Shown: positions 44,087 through 52,587 of the stretch, piece by piece | Layout: every line of letters begins with the position of its first letter | Position numbering within the stretch: the stretch's first letter is position 1 | Source of the DNA: Verrucomicrobiaceae bacterium | GTDB taxonomy: Bacteria > Verrucomicrobiota > Verrucomicrobiia > Verrucomicrobiales > Verrucomicrobiaceae | NCBI GenBank assembly: GCA_027490195.1 | Contig: JAIXYN010000059.1 | Location: 62,001 to 126,000, forward strand | DNA length: 64,000 nt | Direction: 5' to 3' | The notes under the pieces: model-generated | The model's database searches: none | Told to the model about the DNA's origin: nothing | What the model saw: only the letters and a program-made list of their open reading frames with translations | Translations under genes and position numbers: made by a program

Positions 44087-44215
44087 AGGACCAATTTTTA
44101 ATTATTAACACTAACTTTAATCTAGCTATAACATTGGTTAACCCATTAGCTTGAGTTATCAACTCACAATTCTGTTGCTATTTTGCGTATTTTTTGAGAT
44201 TTCTTGTTCCAATTT

Positions 44216-44231
44216 AGCAGATTGCATGCCA
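44216..44231 (-). promoter_or_regulatory. Sigma-54-type -24/-12 promoter ahead of the exopolysaccharide genes
   Basis: On the minus strand TGGCATGCAATCTGCT matches TGGCACG-N4-TTGCW at 10 of 12 positions, with GG and GC at the exact 10-base spacing. Transcription would start near 44206, about 120 bases before the ATG at 44086. Sigma-54 control is known for exosortase-type exopolysaccharide loci in other bacteria. No sigma-54 activator gene is in the window. Confidence 0.5.
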
Positions 44232-44257
44232 CCGCACGCCCCATACGTCAAGGGTGA

Positions 44258-45415
44258 TCAGTTTTTATCCGTCGAGTTGAATTTCAGTTTAGCGACCACT
44301 GGAAGATGCTGCGAAACTGCGCCTGATGGGCTGCCACAGGATAAAACCTCCCATTGGGCGGACGCAAAAACGTGATCAATACGAATCCACGGCGCAAAAA
44401 GCCTGCCGACTGATTTGAAATTGCTGGGAAAGGTGAAGCCAAAGCCATTTCCGGCTGCCTGATGAGCGTCTTGAAGGACACCGCGGATCTGTGCGTATCC
44501 CTTCCCGAGGGGTGGAAAGTTCAGATCCCCTAATAAAATAACCGGATCCACTTCCCTCCGTGCTCGCTGCGCGATTTGCGCGGCCAGCTCCACTCGCGCC
44601 GCCCAATACGCCAAATATTGCTGGTGGCGCGCGTGCAAGGTCGTGTTAGGCACGAGTCCAAGCACACCGTATAGGAAGGTGCCGCGTTTTGCGTACCAGT
44701 AAAGCAAGTCACGCGGCGTCGGAAAGTGAATGTTATAAACGACGACCCGCCGACCATTCCAGTCGATGACCGATCGAGTGCCAGCACGCCATAACTTGGT
44801 TTCCACCTCCGGCCAGTGCAACTGCAACGCTTCATTCTCCAGCAAAGGCCAACGACTCAATATCACAAACTCTCCAACTTGGAAAGTGTGCTGATTTTGA
44901 GCAAAAACGGGCAACGCCGCGAGACGAGCTAGGCGGCGACCAGCATCCTGAAACACGGCAATGTCTGGCTGGTTTTCACTAGCACAGGCAGTCAAAACTT
45001 TTTCCGAGCCCTGACCACGGTTATAGGTCATCACTTTGAGCACTTGGCCAGCGCTCTGCGGACGAGCCCCGCCTGCAAAGCTGTATCCCCCCATCCACAG
45101 CACAATCATCAAGGCGCCAGCAGCGGAGACGACGACGGAGCGCCAGCAGGCAAAAAAGCAAGCAAACACCAGCGTCGCCAGCAAGGGTAAAACCATCATC
45201 CAAGCCGGCAGATAAGCCAGAAAAATGGTCAACAGATTGCCTTCCGCCTTTGAGTGGGTGAAAAGGGCCAGAGCCGCTACGCCGCAAACGGTGATCAGGG
45301 TGATCGGAAAAGTCCAGGCGCGCAGCTTCTTCCACAGGGCTACAAAGCGGGCGAAAATCAACCGCCGCAGCGAAATGTCATCAGTTGTTACAGCCTTTGA
45401 ATGGGGTGAATCCAT
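44258..45415 (-). CDS. Endonuclease/exonuclease/phosphatase-fold membrane protein
   Basis: This is a 385-residue protein with three N-terminal membrane helices (about 35-125: FPITLITVCGVAALALFTH, LPAWMMVLPLLATLVFACFF, LMIVLWMGGYSF). The EEP domain follows: KVMTYNRGQGSE, QPDIAVFQDAG, RRVVVYNIHFPTP, PVILLGDLNFPP, and a C-terminal IDHVFAS followed by SQHLPVVAKL. These are the metal and phosphate residues of the DNase I/synaptojanin fold. The substrate may be a phosphodiester or a lipid phosphate at the membrane, and is unknown. It stands between the two glycan clusters. Confidence 0.85.
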   Translation of the reverse strand: MDSPHSKAVTTDDISLRRLIFARFVALWKKLRAWTFPITLITVCGVAALALFTHSKAEGNLLTIFLAYLPAWMMVLPLLATLVFACFFACWRSVVVSAAGALMIVLWMGGYSFAGGARPQSAGQVLKVMTYNRGQGSEKVLTACASENQPDIAVFQDAGRRLARLAALPVFAQNQHTFQVGEFVILSRWPLLENEALQLHWPEVETKLWRAGTRSVIDWNGRRVVVYNIHFPTPRDLLYWYAKRGTFLYGVLGLVPNTTLHARHQQYLAYWAARVELAAQIAQRARREVDPVILLGDLNFPPLGKGYAQIRGVLQDAHQAAGNGFGFTFPSNFKSVGRLFAPWIRIDHVFASAQWEVLSCGSPSGAVSQHLPVVAKLKFNSTDKN

Positions 45416-45447
45416 AGCAGCTATGAAACACGCCGCCCCACTGCAGC

Positions 45448-45741
45448 TTATTCGAAGGGGCTTTTCTTCGGCGGCGTAGTGGGCGCTTTTGGCAAAAATT
45501 GACTATCACGAAGCACTCGGGGCTTCTGAATTTCGTCCACACGCGGTTTCAGCAGTTTGGGGTCGATCGGCGCACCTTTATACTCCGGCGCTTTATCCCC
45601 CTCGGTGACCACCATGACCCCCGCCTCTTTCCAGCCTAACCGAATCATGCCCACTGGAATCACGATCCACAGCAGTACAACGCAAACCGCCATTACGGCG
45701 AGCGATTCTAAAATTGTCAGACCACTGCGATTTTTGATCAT
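45448..45741 (-). CDS. Prepilin-like type II/IV secretion or pilin protein
   Basis: ATG 45741 gives 97 residues starting MIKNRSGLTILESLAVMAVC, the type IV prepilin leader with cleavage after glycine, E at +5 and a long hydrophobic helix (VMAVCVVLLWIVIPVGM). The rest is a short proline- and lysine-rich tail with no pilin head. It may be a minor pseudopilin. No other pilus or T2SS gene is near. ATG 45780 is a longer start but would bury the leader. Confidence 0.7.
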   Translation of the reverse strand: MIKNRSGLTILESLAVMAVCVVLLWIVIPVGMIRLGWKEAGVMVVTEGDKAPEYKGAPIDPKLLKPRVDEIQKPRVLRDSQFLPKAPTTPPKKSPFE

Positions 45742-45954
45742 AGGAAATTGTTGAGACGATGGGCACCAGCGAGTGTTCAATGATGGACGCGCTAACGCCC
45801 AGTCAGAGTCGGTCTGATAGTCCCGTCAGGTTGCGTGAGCAAGGAACAACGGTTTTGGACGGCACTTTTTGACAGTTCCCATTGCATCTGGCACTGAATG
45901 CAGTCGGTCGATACTCTTATATCCATCTCTGCACCAGACTCCCCCACACGACTC

Positions 45955-47103
45955 ATGAAATTTATCTTTGTCAGCGCCAATCAGGGCGGAGGCGGCAGTG
46001 AGGAACTTTGGGTGCAAACGGCGGGCCGGTTGCAAAGACAAGGCCATGCGGTGCATGCTTTCACGGAGTGGAAGGCCAGTGCCCAGAGGCGCCTGCGGCA
46101 GCTCGCAGATTTTGGTGTGGTCCATCACTCGGTGGACCTCTCCGGCAGACTGGCCGTAGCCAGTAAGATTTTGGAACGCCTCACGGGTGGCACCCCCAGC
46201 CGCCTCCGCCGTCTGAAAGCTAGGCTGAAACTGCTGCAGCCAGACCTGATCGTCTTTAACTCTGGCACACTCGTGGACGGCATTCCTTTGCTGGAGGTCA
46301 TCCATGAATCGCGCCATCCTTGCGTGGCGGTGACGCACCTGGTCTCCACGGACAACTGGCCGAATGACGAATTGGCGGAGAGACTTCACCGCGCCTTCAG
46401 CAGCGCTCAGGAAGCCTGCTTTGTTTCGGAGCATAACCGCGAGTTGTGCGTGCGGCAAACGGGGCGCAGATTGCCGAATGCTCGTATTGTGCGGAACCCC
46501 TTTCTGGTAAGCGTCGCTGCCATCCCGATGCCACCGATGAGCACCACCACGCCGGTCAGGCTGGCGCTGCCAGCTCGGCTGCACCCCAAGACCAAGGGGC
46601 ATGACATGCTGTTCGAGGTGCTGGCCCGTCCAGAATGGCGGGAACGCAACATTCAGGTCTCGCTCTTTGGCAGCGGCGCTTGTGAACGCACGCTGCGCTC
46701 CCTTTGTCAGGAACTGCAGATCACGGATAAAGTGATCTTTGCCGGTCACGTCGATGATATGAACGCGGTGTGGCGTGAGCATCATGCTCTGCTGCTTCCT
46801 TCGCGTCACGAGGGATTGCCCATTGCGATGATCGAGGCCATGTGGGCAGGACGCGCAGTCATTGCCACGCCTGCAGGCGGCATTCCGGAAATGATGGATC
46901 CAGGACGCACTGGGTTTCTGGCCAGCGGGTGTGACACCCATGCCTTGCATGAGGTCATGGACCAGGCCTGGAATCAGCGTGATCAATGGGAGGCGATGGG
47001 GACAGCAGGCCGTAAGTTGGTGCAGGAACGCATCCCCGCAGACCCGGTTAAAGTGTGGGCGGAGCATTTGCTGAAATTGGCTGGAGCGCACGGCAAGCCT
47101 TGA
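45955..47103 (+). CDS. Glycosyltransferase family 4
   Basis: ATG 45955 starts MKFIFVSANQGGGGSEELWV; the product has 382 residues. The C-terminal half has LALPARLHPKTKGHDMLFEVL, VIFAGHVDDMNAVWREHHALLLPSRHEGLPIAMIEAMWAGRAV, with the E-x7-E nucleotide-sugar motif. It is the only plus-strand gene of the second glycan cluster. Its last 56 bases overlap the convergent GT2 gene. The frame opens at 45898, but the extra residues do not fit the family. Confidence 0.9.
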   Translation: MKFIFVSANQGGGGSEELWVQTAGRLQRQGHAVHAFTEWKASAQRRLRQLADFGVVHHSVDLSGRLAVASKILERLTGGTPSRLRRLKARLKLLQPDLIVFNSGTLVDGIPLLEVIHESRHPCVAVTHLVSTDNWPNDELAERLHRAFSSAQEACFVSEHNRELCVRQTGRRLPNARIVRNPFLVSVAAIPMPPMSTTTPVRLALPARLHPKTKGHDMLFEVLARPEWRERNIQVSLFGSGACERTLRSLCQELQITDKVIFAGHVDDMNAVWREHHALLLPSRHEGLPIAMIEAMWAGRAVIATPAGGIPEMMDPGRTGFLASGCDTHALHEVMDQAWNQRDQWEAMGTAGRKLVQERIPADPVKVWAEHLLKLAGAHGKP

Positions 47104-48022
47104 GCCAGACCCGAGTTGCTAGGTCTTTGCGGCAAACCAGCTTTTCCATAGCGGCCACGAACGATGGATAGCGCAAGCGGGTGAAGGAAGGCATGCCATC
47201 CAGACGCTGAAAGTGGCTGGCCATGCGCCAGAACGCAGGCAGCGCAAAACTGAGGGCGCGGTCATGCAACTGCATGGCCACCTGAGATGGCAGGCCAGTG
47301 AAAGAGGCACCGTGGCTCTCCCAGACACGGCGGCGTGCCAAAGCGGCGCGCTTTTCCTTCATCGCTTTTTGCGTTACGCCTTCGGGATTGATGCGGTAAC
47401 GCAACAAGCGCTCTTGCATGGTAGCTGCCAAATGCTGGGTCAGGAGGCGCATCCACAAGTCGTAGTCCTCAGACCAGTAAGGCTCGTCAGGCGTGCTGTG
47501 ATCCTGAAAATTACCGACCTGCAAAACAGCGCTGCGTTTGAAGATCACGGTGGGATGCCAGATTCGCGGCCCTATAAGCGTGGCATGCAGCACGTCGGTG
47601 GGGGCGAAGGGCAGCGTAGAAGCCCCCTCCACGACATTGCCGGCCATGTCGATGCAGACACGATCCGTACCGACCAAGGCCAGATTTGAATGCACACGCA
47701 GGTAGTCCAGTTGCTGCCGGAACCGGTCTGGATGGCAAATGTCGTCCGCATCCATACGAGCGCACAATTCTGTGGATGCCACCTCCACCAGGCGTGCCAG
47801 AGAGAGTCCCAAAGACAGCGGTTCATTGCGGTAAACGCGCCCAGGCAGGCGGACCGGTATCCAGCGCTCAAGTATTTCCAAGGTGCCGTCGGTGGAACCG
47901 TTGTCCCACACGAGCACCTCAAAATCACGCTGCGTCTGCTGTTCCAGTGAGGCCAGAGCTTCCTCGATAAACTGTGCTCCATTGAGCACCGGGATCAGTA
48001 TGCTGAGTCGTTCGTGGCTCAT
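47048..48022 (-). CDS. Glycosyltransferase family 2
   Basis: This is a 324-residue soluble GT-A enzyme: LSILIPVLNGAQFIEEALASL, EVLVWDNGSTDGTLEIL, and the DXD motif LCARMDADDICHPDRF near residue 95, followed by HPTVIFKRSAVLQVG and WSEDYDLWMRLL. It overlaps the upstream GT4 gene by ATGA at 48019-48022 and is the last gene of the long minus-strand set. Confidence 0.92.
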   Translation of the reverse strand: MSHERLSILIPVLNGAQFIEEALASLEQQTQRDFEVLVWDNGSTDGTLEILERWIPVRLPGRVYRNEPLSLGLSLARLVEVASTELCARMDADDICHPDRFRQQLDYLRVHSNLALVGTDRVCIDMAGNVVEGASTLPFAPTDVLHATLIGPRIWHPTVIFKRSAVLQVGNFQDHSTPDEPYWSEDYDLWMRLLTQHLAATMQERLLRYRINPEGVTQKAMKEKRAALARRRVWESHGASFTGLPSQVAMQLHDRALSFALPAFWRMASHFQRLDGMPSFTRLRYPSFVAAMEKLVCRKDLATRVWLKACRALQPISANAPPTL

Positions 48023-49224
48023 AGAGCAGCAACTGTGCGAGCAAGGGCGTGATAGAGCCCAGCATAGTCATCCAGCGTTTTTTCCAAAGCATGATCCCGC
48101 ACAATGATCTCCCGGGCGGCGGCCCCCATACGCTGTCTAGCAGGTTCGTCAGTCAGGAGAGCGTCCATGGCTTGCGACCAAGCGGACGGTTCTTCGTCCA
48201 GGACTTGAATCACTCCCTCATGCTCGCCAAGCTGGCCGTCAGGAAAACCCATGAAGCGGCGGGTGAGGCAGGGCAGTCCGGTGCTCATGGCTTCCAACAG
48301 CGCATTGGGAAAACCTTCCTGGGTGGAGGGAAAGACAAACACGTCAGCCATCTGGTACCAGCGCTGGATGTCTTTTTGCTCGGGTATGTGCAGGACACGA
48401 GGCAGAGAATTCAGTTCCTTGAACAGGGCACTTTGATAACTTTCAATTTCTTGGCGCTCCTGTTCCGAGGAGATCGTTGGACGCTGCACCGCACCAACGA
48501 GGACCAGCCATGCGTCAGGATGGCGTGCGGCCACCTCAGACCAGGCTTTCAGTAAAGTTGATACGCCTTTGCGCGGAATCAAATGACCCACGTAGAGGCA
48601 GATTTTGGCATTCGCTGGAAGCACTTTTTCCACCAAGACAGGCAGCGGCTGGTCAGGAACCGCAGGCTGGAAGCGCTGCGTGTCCACCCCATGGGAGATG
48701 ACATGCAGGCGGCGCTCACTCACCCCCATGCGCCGCTGCGCCGCTGCCATCACGGGCGAGCCAACGACCACTGCATCAAACAAGCGCTGAGCGAGAATTT
48801 GTAATTGCAGATTGGCCCACCGATGAAATGCCGTGCGGCCCCAAGTTTCCGGTTCCACCATGGTGGAGACAAACATGAGCGCCCGCCCCTGGCGCTTGAT
48901 CGTGCGCAAACTGCGATAGATACGACGGTCCATTTTGATCGACTGCACCACCTGTGCGCCGGCCCTGCTCTGGCTTTGAAGCTGTGCGGCGGCGGCTTGA
49001 AACAGTCGTTGATCACGCTCCCCCGCCACACCCCCAACTTCCATGCGAGATACGCGAACGAGACCGTCCACGTTTTCTTCCGCAGACAGCGAGGGATCAC
49101 TGCGGGAGGTGATCACCGAGGTTTCCACACCCCGCGTATGCAGCCCAGGCGCGTAGCGGCGGAAACGCTCTGCGGCACCAGCAAGCACGGGCGCGTAGTG
49201 AGGGAAAATCTGGCAAACTGTCAT
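48019..49224 (-). CDS. Glycosyltransferase family 4
   Basis: This 401-residue GT-B enzyme starts CQIFPHYAPVLAGAAERFRRYA. The C-terminal half has ICLYVGHLIPRKGVSTLLKAW and YQMADVFVFPSTQEGFPNALLEAMSTGLPCLTRR. There is no signal peptide or membrane helix. It is translationally coupled to the following GT2 gene and lies 23 bases after the acyltransferase gene. Confidence 0.9.
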   Translation of the reverse strand: MTVCQIFPHYAPVLAGAAERFRRYAPGLHTRGVETSVITSRSDPSLSAEENVDGLVRVSRMEVGGVAGERDQRLFQAAAAQLQSQSRAGAQVVQSIKMDRRIYRSLRTIKRQGRALMFVSTMVEPETWGRTAFHRWANLQLQILAQRLFDAVVVGSPVMAAAQRRMGVSERRLHVISHGVDTQRFQPAVPDQPLPVLVEKVLPANAKICLYVGHLIPRKGVSTLLKAWSEVAARHPDAWLVLVGAVQRPTISSEQERQEIESYQSALFKELNSLPRVLHIPEQKDIQRWYQMADVFVFPSTQEGFPNALLEAMSTGLPCLTRRFMGFPDGQLGEHEGVIQVLDEEPSAWSQAMDALLTDEPARQRMGAAAREIIVRDHALEKTLDDYAGLYHALARTVAAL

Positions 49225-49247
49225 GTTATACCCTGTCTATACACCTC

Positions 49248-50315
49248 CTATTGAGCAAGACGCCGCCCGAGATTCATCATCGGAATCTCCAAAGCGTGGG
49301 CAAGAATCCAAGCGAGCGCAACTGAGGTCCCCATCGCAAGCAAGCCACTCTCAACTGGGTGCTGAAAGACAACGCCCCCCCCTAATTTGCGGAAGGCAAC
49401 GAGCACTGGATAATGCAAGATATAGATTCCGTATGAAAGATCCACGCCGATACTGGAATAAAGTCTGTGCATTGGTCCGCTTAAAGTCGGCCAGTGAGCC
49501 ACACAGGCAATGATAAGGCCTGAACCAGCGGCACAGAGGTAATAGCCAATCCAGGCGCTGGGCAGGGAAAATCGCACAGACATGCAGGAATACATTCCGC
49601 AGCCGACCAACAGCATGATTACCCAGCCTGCAGTTGGGATGCGGCTCCAGGATTTTTCAGTTATTCGTGCCAGAACTGCACCGATGCCGAACATGCCCAG
49701 GTAGGCCGCCGTGTGGAGGATGTCATAAAGAAAATGGCTGCCAAAAGCGAACAGAACCGTTGTTCCGATGGTGGCCCAGAACGGAAATCTCAGCATCGCC
49801 CACCCAAAAATTGGGAATGCGATCAGAGAGATCTTGGATTCAGCCATCAAGGACCACACGGTGGGCAAGGCAAATTCAGAATTCATGCCCGGAATTAGTA
49901 GCACCACGTGCAGCAGCCACTGGTTAAGGCCAAAACCTTGTCCTGTCAGGAACGCGACCGGATCTTGCCCCCACCAGCCAAGATCTTCCATTTTGATCCG
50001 TGACAAGACCACAAAGGTCAACAACAGGCTGGCCCAGTACATGGGGAAGAGACGGAACACTCTCTTGATGATGTAGCCCTTGTAGCTTGCTAGGGAGATC
50101 GGACTGCGGGCCAGTGACTTTGTCAGTGCATAGCCACTGAGCACGAAAAACAGCACCACACCACCCTTGGCATCAAAAAGTCCCTTGGTGAGCCAAACAG
50201 GAAGACTCACATCGAAGATTCTCCTGCCATGCGTCAACAGGACCAGCAGGCAGAGCAACAAGCGCAACAGATCCAAAGATTTGAGTCTTGGAACAGCGCT
50301 GTCTGAAGAATTCAT
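49248..50315 (-). CDS. Acyltransferase 3 family membrane protein, paralog A
   Basis: ATG 50315 gives 355 residues, exactly the length of the paralog encoded next to it; the open frame to 50384 overlaps that gene. About ten helices are visible. Family marks are LVLLTHGRRIF (catalytic-type His near residue 29), FFVLSGYALTKSL and ALPTVWSLMAESKISLI. It probably moves an acetyl or other acyl group from a cytosolic donor to sugars in the periplasm. It is closely similar to paralog B along its whole length. Confidence 0.9.
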   Translation of the reverse strand: MNSSDSAVPRLKSLDLLRLLLCLLVLLTHGRRIFDVSLPVWLTKGLFDAKGGVVLFFVLSGYALTKSLARSPISLASYKGYIIKRVFRLFPMYWASLLLTFVVLSRIKMEDLGWWGQDPVAFLTGQGFGLNQWLLHVVLLIPGMNSEFALPTVWSLMAESKISLIAFPIFGWAMLRFPFWATIGTTVLFAFGSHFLYDILHTAAYLGMFGIGAVLARITEKSWSRIPTAGWVIMLLVGCGMYSCMSVRFSLPSAWIGYYLCAAGSGLIIACVAHWPTLSGPMHRLYSSIGVDLSYGIYILHYPVLVAFRKLGGGVVFQHPVESGLLAMGTSVALAWILAHALEIPMMNLGRRLAQ

Positions 50316-50356
50316 AGATTGTGCGAATGCACGCCCAAAGACTAAAAACAGGCGGG

Positions 50357-51424
50357 TTAGGATGGCCGGGGGCGAGTGATCCACTGCCCCAGCTTGATGG
50401 CCGGCTTTTCAAGCACAAAATGCACAAACAAGGCAAGTCCAAGCGTCGTCAAAGTCGCAATGATGAAGGCGAGAACTGGAGAGCCTGAAACAGCCGGCCC
50501 CACAAGTTTCTTCAAGGCGACGAGGATGGGATAATGCAGAATGTAGATGCTGTAGGAGAGGTCCACTTTCAGGTAATCCTGTAGCCGTGTCAGGACGAAG
50601 CGCATGGGTGGCCAGTGGATGGTCCCGGCAATGATGATCAGCGAGCCAAAACCGCAGAGATAGTAGCCAAGCCAGATACTTGGCATGACATAACGCCAGG
50701 AGATGGAGGCATAGAGCACGAGGCCGAGGAGCAGCAGGCATCCCCAGATTGCATGATTCAATTTGCTCCAAAAAGTGGACGGCACTCGGCACAAAAAAGT
50801 GCCAAGCCCAAACATGCCGAGGAAAGCCGCAGTGCCGACGACATGGCGGTCCAACCATGCACTCCCAAGCACCAAGGCTGCAACGACCGTGCCAGCAATC
50901 CAGCTAGGGCTGCGCAGGATCACCCACGCCAGTAGAGGAAAAACCATGGAAATCTTGGCTTCGGTCATCAACGTCCACACCGTGGGCAAAGCAAAGTCGG
51001 ATTTCATGCCGGGTGCTACCAGCGTGCTCTGCAGAAACCACTGCTTCCACTGCAAACCGCTGCCGTCCAAAAACCAGGCGGGCAAGCCCGTCACCTGCCC
51101 TGATCCACGCTGCTGCACACTCCACAGTACGATCAGAGCCAGCAGGAGCGCCGCCCAATAGACGGGATACAACCGCATGATGCGCCGAATGCCAAATTTC
51201 ACATAGGCCGTGAAGGAAGGCACTTTGCTGCGGAGGGACAAGGCCAGCACGTAGCCGCTGAGAACAAAAAACAACATCACGGCCGCCTTGGAATCGAAAA
51301 CTCCTTTCCGCAGCCATTCTGGCCAGTGAAGTTCGAAGACTAGGCGAAAGTGCTGCGCCAAAACAATAAACGCGGCGATGACTCGCAACGCGTCCAAAGC
51401 GATGATGCGCTCATGCGGGGCCAT
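50357..51424 (-). CDS. Acyltransferase 3 family membrane protein, paralog B
   Basis: ATG 51424 (MAPHERIIALDALRVIAAF) fits the family start and gives 355 residues. TTG 51529, overlapping the upstream stop, is the longer option. FIVLAQHFRLVFELHWPEWL, MLFFVLSGYVLALSL and FALPTVWTLMTEAKIS match paralog A position by position. The pair looks like a tandem duplication, so the two may acylate different sugars or positions of the same glycan. Confidence 0.9.
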   Translation of the reverse strand: MAPHERIIALDALRVIAAFIVLAQHFRLVFELHWPEWLRKGVFDSKAAVMLFFVLSGYVLALSLRSKVPSFTAYVKFGIRRIMRLYPVYWAALLLALIVLWSVQQRGSGQVTGLPAWFLDGSGLQWKQWFLQSTLVAPGMKSDFALPTVWTLMTEAKISMVFPLLAWVILRSPSWIAGTVVAALVLGSAWLDRHVVGTAAFLGMFGLGTFLCRVPSTFWSKLNHAIWGCLLLLGLVLYASISWRYVMPSIWLGYYLCGFGSLIIIAGTIHWPPMRFVLTRLQDYLKVDLSYSIYILHYPILVALKKLVGPAVSGSPVLAFIIATLTTLGLALFVHFVLEKPAIKLGQWITRPRPS

Positions 51425-51525
51425 GGGGCCGGAGACTTCGATGATTGTTTTTACCACTTGCTTTAAAACGACTGAACTGAAGGCCTGCTGCGCGAATATG
51501 GAACGATTATCTGAGAACGAAGCCT

Positions 51526-52521
51526 TCAATTTATTTCACCGGCCACTGACTCTTTTACGATGCTAGACCGGATCGTGTCCTCCAAAAGAACCGAACTGTT
51601 GAGTTCTTGTGCGATGAAATACAACGGACGCGTTCTCACTTCGCCAAGGATGGCTCCAACATACTCGCTAAGCACGGCAAGGATGAGGCAGATCAAAAAG
51701 AACATGCCGCTGGATTGGAGCGAGAGTGTCGTCCACCCTTCTGCGACCGTTGGTCTCAGCAGATAAACTACCATGACGTAGCATGCGTAAGACAGATTCA
51801 ACATAGCCCCAAGCACTCCCATTGCGGTCACGATTCGCAGCGGATGCCGCGTATTGGCCACCAGTAAATTGACGGCAGTGACCACTTCGCTATGCCACGG
51901 AGGGGGGCGGTAGCCCTTGCGATTCTTAAGCTGATATGGAAAAAACTCATGCTGGTAGCCGAGCGATAAGGTCATCACCCGCAGATACCGGCTCTGCTCA
52001 CGCACTTGCAGCAAGGCATTCACTGCCTGACGGCTCATAACGCGAAAATCAGACACGCCGCGTTTGAGGTCAACCCCAAGGTGTTTGCGGCAGTAGTTGC
52101 GGAACAAACCTCCGCACCATTCCCGAAAAAATCGACGCCTGAGCTGGTTCTCCGCCATTCCATGAACAATGCCGCCACTCTTACGGCAGCAGTCAATCAT
52201 CGAAGGAATGAGATCAAAGGGGTCGGACCTAGGATCGAGCGTTACAACAAAATCGCCAATGGCGGATTCAATACCGGCCGTCAGAGCCACTTCCCTGCCG
52301 AAGGGTTTTGAAAGCAGCATGTACCGAATGCGCTGAATTGTCTTCAAAAGTGGACGTATTGCATCGGCGGTGCCGTCGGTGGACCCATCATCCACCAGGA
52401 CGATCTCAAAAAAGCGGTATCGCTCTTTCAGGACAGAGTCGATACCCGTGACGACTTCCTCAATGAGGCCAGCATCCTGCTGCAACGGAACGACAATGCT
52501 GATGACTGTGTTTGTATCCAT
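51526..52521 (-). CDS. Glycosyltransferase family 2, DPM1/GtrB-like
   Basis: This is a 331-residue protein. The GT-A part has ISIVVPLQQDAGLIEEVV, EIVLVDDGSTDGTADAI, the REVALTAGIESAIGDFVVTLD stretch, and two C-terminal helices (VMGVLGAM-like residues 230-255 and MFFLICLILAVLSEYVGAIL). It resembles undecaprenyl-phosphate sugar transferases (ArnC/GtrB). The usual DADLQ metal motif reads DPRSD here. It probably makes a lipid-linked sugar donor for the membrane GT-C-like protein of the cluster. Confidence 0.88.
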   Translation of the reverse strand: MDTNTVISIVVPLQQDAGLIEEVVTGIDSVLKERYRFFEIVLVDDGSTDGTADAIRPLLKTIQRIRYMLLSKPFGREVALTAGIESAIGDFVVTLDPRSDPFDLIPSMIDCCRKSGGIVHGMAENQLRRRFFREWCGGLFRNYCRKHLGVDLKRGVSDFRVMSRQAVNALLQVREQSRYLRVMTLSLGYQHEFFPYQLKNRKGYRPPPWHSEVVTAVNLLVANTRHPLRIVTAMGVLGAMLNLSYACYVMVVYLLRPTVAEGWTTLSLQSSGMFFLICLILAVLSEYVGAILGEVRTRPLYFIAQELNSSVLLEDTIRSSIVKESVAGEIN

Positions 52522-52587
52522 GAAGTGAAACGATGGTCAGGGGAGGACGAAATGCACGCGCTCATCCGGATTCCAGCACATACCCGC

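Noticed and set aside
44151-44375. 74-codon frame with a signal-like start
   Set aside because: TTG start, antisense to the end of the EEP gene and across the sigma-54 site; the hydrophobic start looks accidental.
45889-45902. TGGCACTGAATGCA before the GT4 gene as a sigma-54 promoter
   Set aside because: GG to GC distance is 8 bases, not 10, so it cannot serve as a -24/-12 site.
45826-47091. 421-codon minus-strand frame
   Set aside because: Antisense to the GT4 gene, rich in H, R and Q, with no family marks.
35727-49382. Runs of eight G on the coding strand in the ligase (35727-35734), wzc (39653-39660) and acyltransferase (49375-49382) genes as phase-variation tracts
   Set aside because: All are in frame, and a few such runs are expected by composition in a window of this size; no sign of variation.
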